Shown here in pieces: positions 21,463 through 32,638 of a stretch of 64,000 bases of DNA. Position numbers and translations under genes: made by a program. The stretch spans positions 1,493,524-1,557,523 of the forward strand of contig KQ964245.1 of assembly GCA_001566295.1 (NCBI GenBank). Reading direction: 5' to 3'. Within the stretch, counting starts at the first letter, position 1. Every line of letters begins with the position of its first letter. Under the pieces are notes generated by a model, which had not been told where the DNA came from, searched no databases, and saw only the letters and a program-made list of their open reading frames with translations. This stretch comes from Microdochium bolleyi (lineage: Eukaryota; Ascomycota; Sordariomycetes; Xylariales; Microdochiaceae).

Positions 21463-23033
21463 ATGGACAAGGGGACCCAATCAGCACCCTTCCTTCTCTT
21501 AGATGATGATAATAGGGGCGCTGTTGTCGCCATCGTCGCCATCATCGGCTTGCTGGTCACGTTCTCAGTGATCGTCAGCAAGCTCGTTTTTCGCCCCGGC
21601 CTTCACCTTCTGCGCAGCTACGACTACAGTTTGTTTGCCGGTTTACTGTTTCTCTTGGTTCATGAAGTGCTCGTCATCTACTCGGCGACCTTGGGTCTTG
21701 GGAAGCATGTACAAGCGCTCGACAAGGTAGCACTCGACAGTCTCAGAAAGGTAAGTCTTTCGACTGAATCTCGCAAACATGTCGTAAACATCTGGCAGCC
21801 TCGACAACCGTCCGTCGAGCCCGAGTGTCGGCCGGTCATGCTTTCGTCCTGTCCTTCTGGCCTCAACTAACACTGGCACTTTATTTCGCAGGCTCAGTTC
21901 ACCACATCCATCTTCGAGATTCTTGTGTTCTTCAGCACGAAGATCTCTATATGCTGGTTCATCGAGACGATCAACTCCTTCAGCCACATACGACGGGCCA
22001 ACAGGGTTCTGATCGGACTCGTCATCATTTGCTTCGTCGTTGGCCTCCTCGGAACTGCATTCCGATGCCAGCTGCCGACTTCATGGTTGGCCGACTCTCC
22101 AACATCATGCCCAGCAGCAGGGCCTATCCAGTCCTTCGTTCTCATCTCTAGTCTGGTTACCGATACCCTCATTTTCCTGGTCGCTTTCATGATGATCGTC
22201 CCGGTCCAGACATCGTTCCAGACCAAGTGTCTGATCATCGGGCTTTTCTCAATGAGGCTGCTGTGAGTCGTGCTCTTCAACTATCGCCAGATAGTCCGCG
22301 AAATATCAGAGATACGGGAACTGACCAACGAGCTTTCTTGAACAGATGCGCCATCACCGTCGCGCCCGTACTCCCGCGCATCTCATATGTCTACAACGGC
22401 GCCGGTACCGACTTTTCCTGGGACGCCGTGATCCCGACCATATCGTTGACCATCGCAAGCCACCTGGCCGTCATCACTGCCTGCATACCGAGCCTCAAGG
22501 GGGTGTTCGACAGCTGGCTCGGCAACACGTTCGGAATCGACATCGACGCTCCCTACCAGCTCGAGCGGATCCAAGACAAGAGCGGCTTCGCCGTCACCGA
22601 GTACGACGCCCACAATCAGAACAGCAGTAGCAGGAGTGGCGGTGGTGTCCGCTCGAGGCTCCGGGGCAGTAAACCCGGCCATCTCGAAAGCTGTAGCCGT
22701 GGCTCGGCAGCAGTCTCGGGGGAGGGCTCTGGCAGAAAACTAAACAGCGGTGGCGGCGGGCTTGTTGCGGCGTCAGTCGCCACGCTGAAGCTCACCACTT
22801 CGTCACCCACGGGCACAGCCTGCTTCGCCGGCAACCAGGACGGCAATAGCAGCCGCAACCATCGCGAGATCTTGCGCGGCAGTGGACACGCGTACGGCAC
22901 CAGCAGCAGGAAACAGGACGAGGACCGGAGCGAGAGCGTCAAGGGTCTGACGGACGGGGTCATCATGATACACAGCGACGTCGAGGTGCGGTTCGACGAC
23001 CGCGACGCCAGCTCGTGCTCCTCCCGGGGCTGA
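21463..23033 (+). CDS. Rhodopsin-domain integral membrane protein (PTH11/SAT4-like)
   Basis: Three exons, 21463-21750, 21892-22262 and 22346-23033, give 448 residues. Seven hydrophobic segments are visible, including AVVAIVAIIGLLVTF, LFAGLLFLLVHEVLVIYSA, IFEILVFFSTKISICWFIET, VLIGLVIICFVVGLLGTAFR, a fifth around FVLISSLVTDTLIFLVAF, and IPTISLTIASHLAVITACIP. The set matches the fungal rhodopsin-like domain family (PF20684) of PTH11/SAT4-type proteins; members are plasma-membrane proteins of mostly unknown role, some receptor-like in plant pathogens. After the last helix comes a family-typical YQLERI segment, then a disordered Ser/Gly-rich cytosolic tail with two blocks shared with the broken paralogue (ALKLTT.SPT..ACF and SESVKGLTDGVIMIHS). 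Start MDKG is the first ATG in frame and matches the position of the paralogue start. Ligand and partners are unknown. Confidence 0.88.
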
Positions 23034-23872
23034 TCGCGGGCGAACTCTGGCGTATGGTGCGAGTGTGTTAGGAGAGACATACTGCTCAAGGTCGAGGCCC
23101 GCGTTAAAATTCATCACGTGTCTATATTTAGAGGGAGGTTTAGACCAATTGTGGAAGAAACACACGTAGACATCAAAGAGACAATCAGCAATGATTGCGG
23201 AAATGTAGACAGATACTGATGGCAATGTCTACTTAACGACCGCGAGGTGCAGATAGAGATGCTCGGGCGGTGGCGTCTCCCAGCAGAATCTTCCGTCTCG
23301 GTATTTCTCGGTTATCACAACGCCCTGTCGTTACTCTTCCCTTCCCCCCGGATGACATTGAATGCAGCACGCTTCCGAGACCCCTGACAGTGTACCCCTT
23401 TCAGTTCAGACGATTTTTCGCAAGCCATGGAATAAGTATACATGACTGAAACCTATCCTGATGGCCTGCCTCATTGAGCGTGTCATCAGGATGAGAAGGG
23501 TCCCGCCATTCCAAGAATCTCATCCATCCCTCCAAAACGGCACGACATGAATCTCAAGGCTCCAATCAGCGCAGCGGACATTGTGCCAGCCATCGGACCA
23601 TGAACTTTGGAGACGACCATGTATATATATGTATACTTGGTAAGCACATGTTTTTGTGACATCTGCCAAAGTCCCAGAACGAGCAAGTGTATAAAAACAC
23701 TTGCTGCACACCTACGCAAGATGAAAGATAATCCAAAAAAATCAAACCAAAAAACAACCACAAAAAAACACCGTTGACCCAGACCCATCACTCACAACTC
23801 CAAAACCGAGAATAACTCCCCAGACGTCTTTCATACATGACACATGAGGATTAAAAGTCGACCACGGCCCTT
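23034..23872. other. Intergenic, convergent 3' ends
   Basis: About 0.84 kb, A/T-rich toward the right with A-runs near 23740. It is read as 3' UTRs of the rhodopsin-like gene and the DUF3431 gene. No coding frame has a recognisable motif. Confidence 0.5.
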
Positions 23873-25342
23873 CTAAGACTTGCCAGACTTTTTCTTGCCG
23901 CCTTTGCTCGATCCTTTGGCAGGCCTCTCCTTATCCTCCTCGACGTCGAGAGGCTTGGACCCGACGATGCTGATCCACTTGTCAGTATGGACCGACCCTT
24001 TCCTCATGAGGAGGAAGATCTCCCTGCGCAGCCGGTCGATCGAGTTGGCCCACTCCTTGCTGTCAGCCCCCCGCGCGCGCGCAGCGTGGTACCGCTCAAT
24101 CAGGCGGACCTGGCCGTCTTTCTTGCGCGCAATGTCCTCGGCGGCCTCGTCGCCGCCCAGGCACACGCCGTACGTGTCGCAGTAGCACGACGCGGCCTTG
24201 CGGCAGATCATCCCGCGGTTCCGGAACACGTACGGCCACATGTACTCCCACACGCGGCTCGACTGGTCCGCCGAGAGGTCCTGCGCCCGGTCGACGACCC
24301 AGTCGCGGTACTGCGCCCACTCGGCGCGCGTCTTGGCGTACCGGATCCTGCCCCCGGTGACGGCGAACTGGTTCCCGCCGGGCTGGCCGACCTCTTTGGG
24401 GAAAGGGATCCCCGGGTTCAGCGAGTTCCACGCCGCGTTGAAGATCTGATAGTCGCGCAGCTCGTTGTCGTTGGCGAACTTGCGCTGGTTGCGCCGCCAG
24501 CGCGGGCAGTTGTTGCGCGGGTCGCAGTACAGGTTGACGAAGCCTTCCTCCCAGACGAGCAGGCCGTTCAGCCGCTTCAAGGTCGCCGGCAGGTCCTCCC
24601 CGATGATGTCCCAGTGCTGCGGCTTCCGCTGCGCCCCGCGCGCGAAGACGACAATGTCCGGGAGGCTGTCGTAATGATCGACAATGTATGTGAGGTAGGC
24701 AACAACATCTACGCCTCTTATCAGATTCTCCTTGGCATCCTGAGGTGGGGAGGGGGGTGAAGAGGGTGGGGTGTTGCGGCGAGATATTGTCAAAGCCGGC
24801 AGCTTGGTGTCTCGCGCAGGGTGCTGCTGCTTGTTTGTAGCACTTTTGCCCGGTCCCACTGGTTGTATCGGCGCAGGGGGAGGTCCGTGTGCAGGTTCAA
24901 TGTTGTATATCATGAAGGGCACGCCCGGAAGATCCTGTTTGACCCAGTCGATGTCCGCGTCCGCCTCCTTGGCCAGCACAACCGTCACGGTGAAGTTTTG
25001 CCGTTGCACGACCATCGATGCCTGACCCATTTGTACATCGTCGTAGACATGGGCCGGTGATTTCGCCGCGGGTGCTACCACCGCCTCCGCCGCCGCTGCA
25101 GGCGCTGCTTGCTCTGGCGACTTCGCCTTGGCAGCGGGCTGCTCCCCGGTTTGTACGTTGTTGCCATTCTTGGCAGAGGTGGCATATGATTGAAGCCGGT
25201 CGGCTGTTGTTGTGAATGCCTCGCGGCCCTGTGCGATGACAATCTGGCTTGACGGGCTGAACGCGAAGAAGTATGCGGACGCGAGGACGAAGGCGAGCAA
25301 GAGGAAGACCCTCTGCTTTGTGCGTTTCATGCCAAGACCCAT
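23873..25342 (-). CDS. DUF3431 type II membrane protein
   Basis: One uninterrupted exon of 489 residues. A short basic N-terminus (MGLGMKRTKQR) and a hydrophobic stretch at about residues 12-31 (VFLLLAFVLASAYFFAF) form a signal anchor, so the body should face the secretory lumen. An Ala/Pro-rich stem follows, then a DUF3431-like domain (about 110-400): FTVTVVLAKEADADIDWVKQ, GVPFMIYNIEP, VVAYLTYIVDHYDSLPDIVV, EGFVNLYCDPRNNCPRW and FAVTGGRIRYAKTRAEWAQ. The C-terminus is Lys/Ser/Gly-rich. The family is common in filamentous fungi, resembles Golgi glycosyltransferases in topology, and has no proven activity. A proline/serine-rich insert (near PPSSPPSPPQ) interrupts the domain; no intron donor is present there, so it is kept as coding. 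Met5 is an alternative start. Confidence 0.85.
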   Translation of the reverse strand: MGLGMKRTKQRVFLLLAFVLASAYFFAFSPSSQIVIAQGREAFTTTADRLQSYATSAKNGNNVQTGEQPAAKAKSPEQAAPAAAAEAVVAPAAKSPAHVYDDVQMGQASMVVQRQNFTVTVVLAKEADADIDWVKQDLPGVPFMIYNIEPAHGPPPAPIQPVGPGKSATNKQQHPARDTKLPALTISRRNTPPSSPPSPPQDAKENLIRGVDVVAYLTYIVDHYDSLPDIVVFARGAQRKPQHWDIIGEDLPATLKRLNGLLVWEEGFVNLYCDPRNNCPRWRRNQRKFANDNELRDYQIFNAAWNSLNPGIPFPKEVGQPGGNQFAVTGGRIRYAKTRAEWAQYRDWVVDRAQDLSADQSSRVWEYMWPYVFRNRGMICRKAASCYCDTYGVCLGGDEAAEDIARKKDGQVRLIERYHAARARGADSKEWANSIDRLRREIFLLMRKGSVHTDKWISIVGSKPLDVEEDKERPAKGSSKGGKKKSGKS

Positions 25343-26296
25343 CTCAAGGACGTCGTTCTATGAGTCCATCGCTGGGCGGTCGGTGAGGGCAGGAGGTCGT
25401 GGTGTGACGCGTACGTGATGCGGGCCGAGCCCTGTGTTGCGCAGGAAGGCGTGAGGCGTGAGGGGCGGTCTTGTCAGCGTCGGGTCAGAAGTGTCGCCGG
25501 CGGGAGAGCAGAGGCATGGCGAGGAGGACAACTGGGGGTGAGCTCCGCCTGATCCCTTGCGTCGTCGCGCAGCGGCTGTCGGACCGCGTTGATGGTGCCA
25601 AGGGTTGAAAAAAAGGGTCCTAGTCCTGGCCCCTTTGAGTGCGCCCGTTGCGCTAGACCTCCACCGGCCTAGCGCACTGGCTCAGAGGCAGTCCGCGCCC
25701 CGAGGTCCCCTGGCCCACCAACCCCTGCTTGCATCTCTTGTTGCTGAACCAAGCACCGAGATCGACATCGCGAGCTGGCCCCTTGCAAGGAACTGCAAGT
25801 CAAGCTTTCCGGGCACGCTGATCGATCGTGCTGGCAGGTCCCAATGCAACGATAGCCCCGCAAGACGGCATGGTCTCGTACAACCAACCCCTCCTCGTAC
25901 GGACAGAGCGCGCAGTTTGTGTCACTGGCACAGCCTCCACAGCCTCCCAGGAACACGAGCTCGCCAAGGCTGCCTGGCGGAAGCCTCCACCCATTTACGC
26001 TATCGAGACTGCCATATGTGGTCCCATGTGCCATATGCACATGGCCATGGAAGCTACTTACTTAAAGTACGATTATGTATAATGTTCAGAGAAGGGCGGG
26101 CTTACTGGGCAACGCTGTGAGATTGTTCTCTCTGCACTAGATGACCAATCCTCCGTGTGGAGGCCAAGTTTTCTGCCTAGTTCATCACCTACCTCGTCTG
26201 CTCACAGCTACACTCTAATGGAACTCTCCCAAGATATCTGATAATGTGCTTCATTTCTATACGACTCTCTTCCGTAGTCACGTCCAGCCCATCACA
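25343..26296. other. Intergenic between DUF3431 and HECT ligase genes
   Basis: About 0.95 kb carrying the promoter of the DUF3431 gene and the 3' UTR of the HECT gene, both on the minus strand. Frames of 171 and 123 codons overlap on opposite strands at 25605-26120. Neither has a domain or plausible splice links, so neither was accepted. Confidence 0.45.
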
Positions 26297-29200
26297 CTAC
26301 GCGAATCCAAAGCCCTGGGCATTCTCCAGCGCCATACAGAGCCGCTCTTTCAGTGCATCTCGACTCGGGTACTCTGGCAGCAAAAGCGTCCCGTAGCAGG
26401 TGTACGCCGTCGGCAGATGGCCTCCATCAGCCTCTTCCTCGCCATTCTTCTGGATAATGAACTGGATGTTGGCCACACCGCCCACGGGCACACGATCGCT
26501 CGCCGTGACAAACTCGAGCAGCTTCCTGCGCATCCGGTCGTCAAACTTTTTGACGATGCTCCAGAAGTCGCGGACCGTACGATGCGATGCATCCCAGCCG
26601 ACATAACGGGCTGCGCGACGCAGCTCAGATATGTCAATCTCCTGTGTGCCCTCCACTATGGATTGCAACAGAGAGGGCGTGAGCAGCGACAGCGACTTTG
26701 GCTGCAGGCAGGTGCGGAAGCCGCGCGCAAAGGCCTCGAACTGTGGCTTGACTGAGACATCAGCCAAGTACCGGATATAGTCGTCCACGTATGCCTGGCG
26801 GTTATCACCAGTGACCATTGGCGCATCCGCTGGATTGTCGGCATGGAGCGGTGCAGCGCCAGCAGCGAATTGCGGCCAGTCTGCGTCGTTCCGAGGCTGC
26901 ATGATGCGCGAGACCGGTTGCCCAAACATAGAGGCAGAGAACTCGTACGTCAGAACAAAGACATCCTCAACAGCGCCATCTTTCTCATTCCACTCAAGCA
27001 GGTTGGTCAGCCCATTGGCGAGATCCGGCCACCCGTCTGCGATATGGTGGAGCTCAGTCACTGATTCACCAAGTAGCTTCTGGTACAGAGCTTTGGGGAA
27101 AGTGACGGGTAGAGTGAGGCCATTGTAAACCGCCAGCGACATCAAGAGGCCAATCAACTCGAACTTCCAGACTGGCTGCAGGCCACTGGGCTGGAACCAA
27201 GTCATCCGGGTCCGATCATCTACAGCGAAGGCTCCATAGTCTGGATCCAGTGCTTCGGCAACTGCGAGACGGAAGAACTCTTGCTGGACGCCCCCAGAGT
27301 CGAACCCTTCCTCGCCTGCGTCTTCGCCCAGGTGGACCTTGAGGGGGCGCATGAGCTCCCGTGACTCCCGCCTCCACAGCTGGTCGAAGGCATCGCGGAG
27401 AACATCCCTGCGGCCGATGTCGAGAATCAGATACCGTGTAGAAGGTACTTTGAGAAGCTCTTGGAGAATGTTCTTGTGGTGAGAGTCGGTAACTAGACTC
27501 TCTGGAGCTATGACCGCGCCAATCCGACTTCGCAACGAGGTTGACTCTTCGTATGATCGACTCATCTGGGAAAAATTGATAGCCCTGAAGTAAGACACCA
27601 GTGAAGCGGGACTGAAGATGTATGGATAGTCGAGCAGATGAGAGGTTTTGTGAGACGGCTCAAAGGCGAGCCACGAAACTGGCATCTTGATGCAGTCAAG
27701 TCGCTCTCCAAAATACTCGGATCGGAAATGCACGTCTCCGAGCAGGAGATCCTGGCGTTTGTGATCTAAAATATGGTCAGCGGTGACTGACAACGAGAAT
27801 GTCATAGTTTGACTCACACATGGCTTCGATCAGTGCAAGGGCACCACCGAACGGGCCATCCCCGTCAACTTCAGCCTCTCCATTCCAGTCTTGGAGCATG
27901 ACTGCCCTTGCCCAGTCCAGGAGAAGAATCGGGACCCTCTTCTCGTGCAAACTGCGCTGATGTTTGGAGAAGTGAAAGAACGCATTAGGCGAGGCGTCAA
28001 TATGTGAGAGGATCACATCAAACACATCCTTTCGCCTGCCGTCGCCAGCCTGATTGTTTGTCTTTGAGGGCAATACTGCATCGAAGAGACGCCTGGCTGA
28101 AATAGCTGCCAAAAGTCTCCTGGCCAAGCGCAGGGCCAGGTCATCGGTGAATATGTCTTCGTACTGAAGGCACAGAGATGTTGGTTGCTGAGCAAGTGCG
28201 GCGCCGGCAGCAATACTTAATCCGTGTGCCCGGATCCGCGACATGTCAGCAAGTTGACGGTAATCTGTGACAAGCGGTGCTGCAGCTACCAGAGCATGGA
28301 AACAGATGGCCATCAAGGCACCAGCTTCTTTGTTGGAGAAAGCCTCTACCCTTGCGATCTCCGTTTCCTGTGACAGTGCTGCCACTGCATGTGTGGGTAT
28401 GAAAACTCCAGCCAAGGCATGCCACAAGCTGTGAAAGACAATACTAGGAGCAACCCTGGTCAAACGCAGCATGCAGTACCATAGTGATTGTGAATCGAGC
28501 AGCTCGTCATTGGTGGTGAAAGATCGTAGAAGAGCACGGGGCTCACTAAGAGCACTGAAGATTGCCTGCTCGGCAAAAAGTTTCCACTCATAGCGGAGGT
28601 TCTGGGGATATGGAGACGCGCTGACTCCTCGCCTTCTCCTCACTTGCTTGGGAGAGCTGGGCTCGGCAGTACTACCACGACTGATTGTGGGAGGCTCAAG
28701 CAGATGTTTCTCGCCGCTTGCATCGCTCTGGAGTATGTCGCACAGAAACTGTATGGTTTGAGGCGACACATGAGATAGAGTTTGTGGGAGGAAGCTTTCC
28801 AACTCCCCAAGGTCGTCATTTTCGGCTCCCAAGTCACCAGATATGGGGGCCTCATCCGGCGTCTCCGGCTGCTCGCTCGAGGTGGATGACTCCTCGCCAG
28901 TGACAGGCTCGCTGGTGGCGAGTATCTTGTCATCAGAACCGCCAGGGTCAGATTCTTCGTCGGAAAGAGGATCATATTCATCTTTTGCAGTTATTGGTGC
29001 TGAGCCACGTGAGATCGCCGATGGCGTCCGCACAAGGGTTTTTCGATGGAGGTCTGGTGCGTGCGGGCGAGTTGGGGAAGTGATCTTAGCCTCGTAGGGC
29101 AATGGCTCATCTATAGAATCGAGCCTGGTGTGTGGCTTGCCGTTCGTTTGTGTTCGGAGCCGGGCGTTTGAATTCCGCCTTGAAGCTATGGTTGATGGTC

Positions 29201-30271
29201 TCTGTTCCGTACTGGCTTGCCGTTCCGAGCCAGTGCCATCTTGGATGTCGTTGGAACCCGTTTCAGGATCTGAACATGGTAGGTGTTCCTCCCCATTTGG
29301 AGCTGTAGTTGTGGGGAGACTTGATCCAGGATCCCCAGTCGTGTGCGATATATTGGTCGATCTCTGAGCGAGACTGTCGAATGTCGTAGGTGTGAGCCAT
29401 TCGATCATCTTGAATGCTACTGTACCAAACATGTTGGCTGCAAAAGACCGGTAGTCCTTGCTTGTGTGCTTTTCGACTACACTGATCCCAGATCCAGATC
29501 CTTTCGTTCTGTCATGATCTATAGACTCAGTCGAATGACGTCTCCTGGGCACTACAGCTCGGCCGTCAGGTTGCTTCGCCATGTCGTCGGCTTCACTATT
29601 TGGATAGTCGCGCGCTTGTTGCGGGTACGCAGCTGGGGGCTTGGTGGCACCTCTGATGGCTCTTTCACCATTGCAGTGCGGAGTCTTGTGATGTATGGCG
29701 TGTTTCATCGGCCTTCTACCGTCATCTGATACTGGATGAGCGCGTCGAGGTGCGAACAGAAGTGGTTTGACCGCGTCGCTGGGCTCGGGGATGGGTGTCA
29801 GGTACGGGCAGAGGTATAGCTCCGGGTTGTCTTGGCTTGCGAGATAGACTGCAAGTGTTCGGGCGCTGGCTGGACTATAGCGGCGTATGGGCGCCTTTCC
29901 AGACAACCGTCGACGACAAGTGAAACATGACGATGTCGGACAAGCTGCGTAGCCGCACCCGTAGCGCAGTTGCAAGATGAATCTGATCCATCCGAGAGAT
30001 AATTAGCTCGTGCCGGGGAGGCATGACTTTGGAGTTGTGATACTCACTTCTCTACCAAGACGTGCAGATGGTGCCGGCGACTTGCGCGATGGATTGTGTA
30101 GACCTTTCTGGGGTTCTCGATATTTATCAGGAGCTCCGACAACTCCCGTGGTGCGTCAGAAGGCAGCCGCGGGAAGGGCACCTCTTCCCATAATGCGATC
30201 AAGGTTTCAAGCTCCAGCCGCGCAGCCTGGCCCTCATGGCTGTCTGGTAGCCTCGGGCTTGTAGTCGTCAT
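26297..30271 (-). CDS. HUL4: HECT-type E3 ubiquitin ligase with AZUL zinc finger (HUL4/UBE3A-like)
   Basis: Three exons, 30271-30048, 29982-27818 and 27765-26297, give 1285 residues. Near residues 75-130 the sequence LRYGCGYAACPTSSCFTCRR, followed by CPY, resembles the AZUL zinc finger found at the N-terminus of UBE3A. A long disordered Ser/Thr/Pro-rich region follows (about 150-480), then a helical region. The C-terminal HECT domain (about 930-1285) contains VHLGEDAGEEGFDSGGVQQEFF, the LIGLLMSLAVYNGLTLPVTF N-lobe core, IRYLADVSVKPQFEAFARGF, and the catalytic Cys1253 in LPTAYTCYGTLLLPEY. The ligase takes ubiquitin from an E2 onto Cys1253 and passes it to substrates, which are unknown. Both introns (65 and 52 nt) restore family sequence exactly. 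HUL4 is the best guess; the length exceeds the yeast protein because of the disordered insert. Confidence 0.92.
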
Positions 30272-31153
30272 GGCATATGGTCTGAGCGCGATGAAGCCGC
30301 AACGGAAGGGTGAGTATAGATGAAGCGGTGATGCGATGATGCGATGATGCGATGAGAGTTGGCTCTCTTTCCGAGTTTGTTGGTGAGATTTAGGCGCTGT
30401 AAGGAACTCGTGACAGATATGCAGTGCGCATTTGAGAAGCTTGCGCGTGTTGGCTGTGGTGAAAGACGGGTGCGGGCTCAGTGTTGACTGCGATCGAGTG
30501 GCGGCGAGTGTCCGAGTGTTCGAGCGAGACTTGATTAACGCGAGTAGTCCATCAGCTGGCTTCGAGGACGAGGTGCCTGTCGTGTAGGCGCCAACTTCCA
30601 GGCGCAGCGTAGCTTCGGCCAACAGCACGCGTGGTGTTGTCGAGGTCTGGGGTATGATGAACCGGGGATGGCCCGTCACGACGCAATCGTACTCTCTCGG
30701 AAGGAGGCGCAGGGTGGAGAGCGGAGTCGCAGCTTAGTGAGGCTAGCCGGATGCCCGTGGCCGGCAGAGGCCGCGACCACGAGTGCTGGCTCTGGAGGCC
30801 CACTACCACTACATTGGCTGCGTGGTTTGAACTGGGTTGGGCGTGTAGCGTACTGGGCCTCTGGATCACCTACGGTTCAATCCGTAAGGTACGTTAATTC
30901 AGGCCTTTGAAAATGAAATTATGCTTGGCACTCAACCAATTGCCCGTATGCTCGCGAGTATTCGAGCGCTCGATTTCTGTTTTCCGTCCACAGCTATAAA
31001 TTGGGGTTTGTCAGTGGACTGCTCGCTGCACATGCCTTCGGCGACAACGTTCCTTAGCAGGGGTCCTGGTTAGGGACGGGTAGAGGACGTGGATCGTGAG
31101 CCGGTATCGCTTACTTACAACCCGTTGGGTTCAGTTGAAGGAGACCCAGGCTT
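30272..31153. other. Upstream region of HECT ligase gene
   Basis: About 0.9 kb. It includes a short tandem run of an 8-bp GATGATGC-like unit near 30328-30355 within the probable 5' UTR. Frames on the minus strand upstream of the chosen ATG (30271) remain open but carry no conserved sequence. No other gene is supported. Confidence 0.4.
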
Positions 31154-31251
31154 AAGCGCGTCTGGTACCCGCCTATAGCCTTTGGAGGATCGCAAAATGA
31201 CGCTTGGGTAGGGATACATTTGCCCGTTTCAGCATCTACCTAGTCTGGGCG
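31154..31251 (+). pseudogene. Relic fragment of a PRISE-type reductase
   Basis: Translation gives KRVWYPP, AFGGSQND and, after a single-base shift, GRDTFARFSIYL. The intact reductase at 59047-60569 has KEVPFPE, AYAGSYND and GQDTFARFSIHL in the same order and with near-identical spacing. The DTFARFSI octapeptide is identical, and the DNA under it is about 26/31 identical. The match fades on both sides. There is no start, and the frame is broken, so this is a short decayed copy, not a gene. Confidence 0.6.
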
Positions 31252-32638
31252 GCCATGTCGTGTAACGACCATGTTCAATGCCACTTGTTCGAGAAAACAA
31301 CCAGCACACGTCAATATTTCCACATTGAAAAGGTCATATCTTGGTCGATCCCTCGCGGATCCGACATCAGAAAAGATGTCGGGCTACCAGGCGATATTAT
31401 CTACGGCCTCATTTACTCAGGAGGCTGCTCATCCAGTTTTTCCGAATTGTATTCAAACTAAGAGAGACACTCTACGCTTGGACCGCGATGGACTTGACGT
31501 CTTTGCCTGTCCTTTCTTTGGTTGGTTTACAGATATTTCTAGTCTTGCTCAGTTCAGCTTGCGCCGCTCTGCTTCACAACGAGCACCCCAGGTGTATACA
31601 AATCTTGTGGGATGAATACATTGCTCAGTCAATATACGGACCTGCAACATGATTCCTGATGGAGGAACGGGAATGCTCTGAGCTTTGTGGACGAAGCTCA
31701 AGCGCCCAGTGAGGAGGCGACTTTGTGATGAAGGCGAGGAGTGCCACTCTCGGCAGGCGCAGTGGGCACAACATGGCATTTCCGCTGTCGATTGCTGGGG
31801 AGAATTGGCCCTTTCCAACCCTGGCTGGACCCCTGCCGACCAGAATAACTGCACTGACGTATGCATCCCTGCTTATCGCCACGATAACACCAGCAGCCGT
31901 GCAGGGCTCCCCACCATGAATCACATCAGTCGCCCGCCCCGTTCTTCACCCTTTGTCATCAAGTAAGCCCGTCTTCTCTTGCTGCATTTGCGAGACCAAG
32001 CCGTCTCAGAAGACGGCTCCGGAAGGCGGTCATGACAGTTGCAAGTAATGGACGGGCTCCCGCCGTGCGGGTGCAGGGATGCTCCTTCTCGACACCTCAA
32101 GGTCGGGTCTTTGACTTTGCCTGGGGAGTGGCCAACAGCCACCCCGCGCTTTCCGGGCTTAGCCCCAAATTATTTCTGACGTTTTGCCATCCATCGCAAT
32201 GGGAAGGGTGGGTGATGACGAGGATTAATAAGACGGCGTCCGGTTCGCCGTGCCATGCTTAGTCTTTTCTAGAACACTGTAAGCGACTTCACTTGCCTGC
32301 CGTCCCTGTCTCGTGTTCCAGCATCCTTACTTCCATTGGACTAGAGAGCAAAGTACGATACAGTCCGAGTCGTCTCTGTAAGAGTCATAATCCGGTAGGC
32401 CCGCCACGCGCTGCAGACCCCTCCGCCCCTCTCTCGCACATGTCACAAGCGCACACTTTTTTTCCTATGTCCGCCCCTCATCCTCAAGAGCCCAACCACA
32501 ACCGCCACACAATAAGGCACGCGACGTTCGCTCTTTTTGACCGCATCCCCACGCTTCTTTCTCCTCTGCATACTCTTTCAGTTTTCCTGCAAACATCAGC
32601 ATTGACACGCATCCGGGCAGTTCCTGCAAATCACCAAT
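31252..32638. other. Intergenic upstream of REI1
   Basis: About 1.4 kb with no supported gene. Frames up to 114 codons occur on both strands between 31270 and 31970 without motifs. The right part should be the REI1 promoter; CT-rich tracts at about 32400-32600 are typical of fungal transcription start regions. Confidence 0.45.

Noticed and set aside
25605..26120. 171-codon frame between the DUF3431 and HECT genes
   Set aside because: It is covered by a 123-codon frame on the other strand, neither with a motif. Read as promoter and 3' UTR.
30860..30895. tRNA T-arm-like sequence TACGGTTCAATCCGTA
   Set aside because: The stem-loop does not give a 5-bp stem with a 7-nt loop, and no acceptor, D or anticodon arms could be placed upstream.
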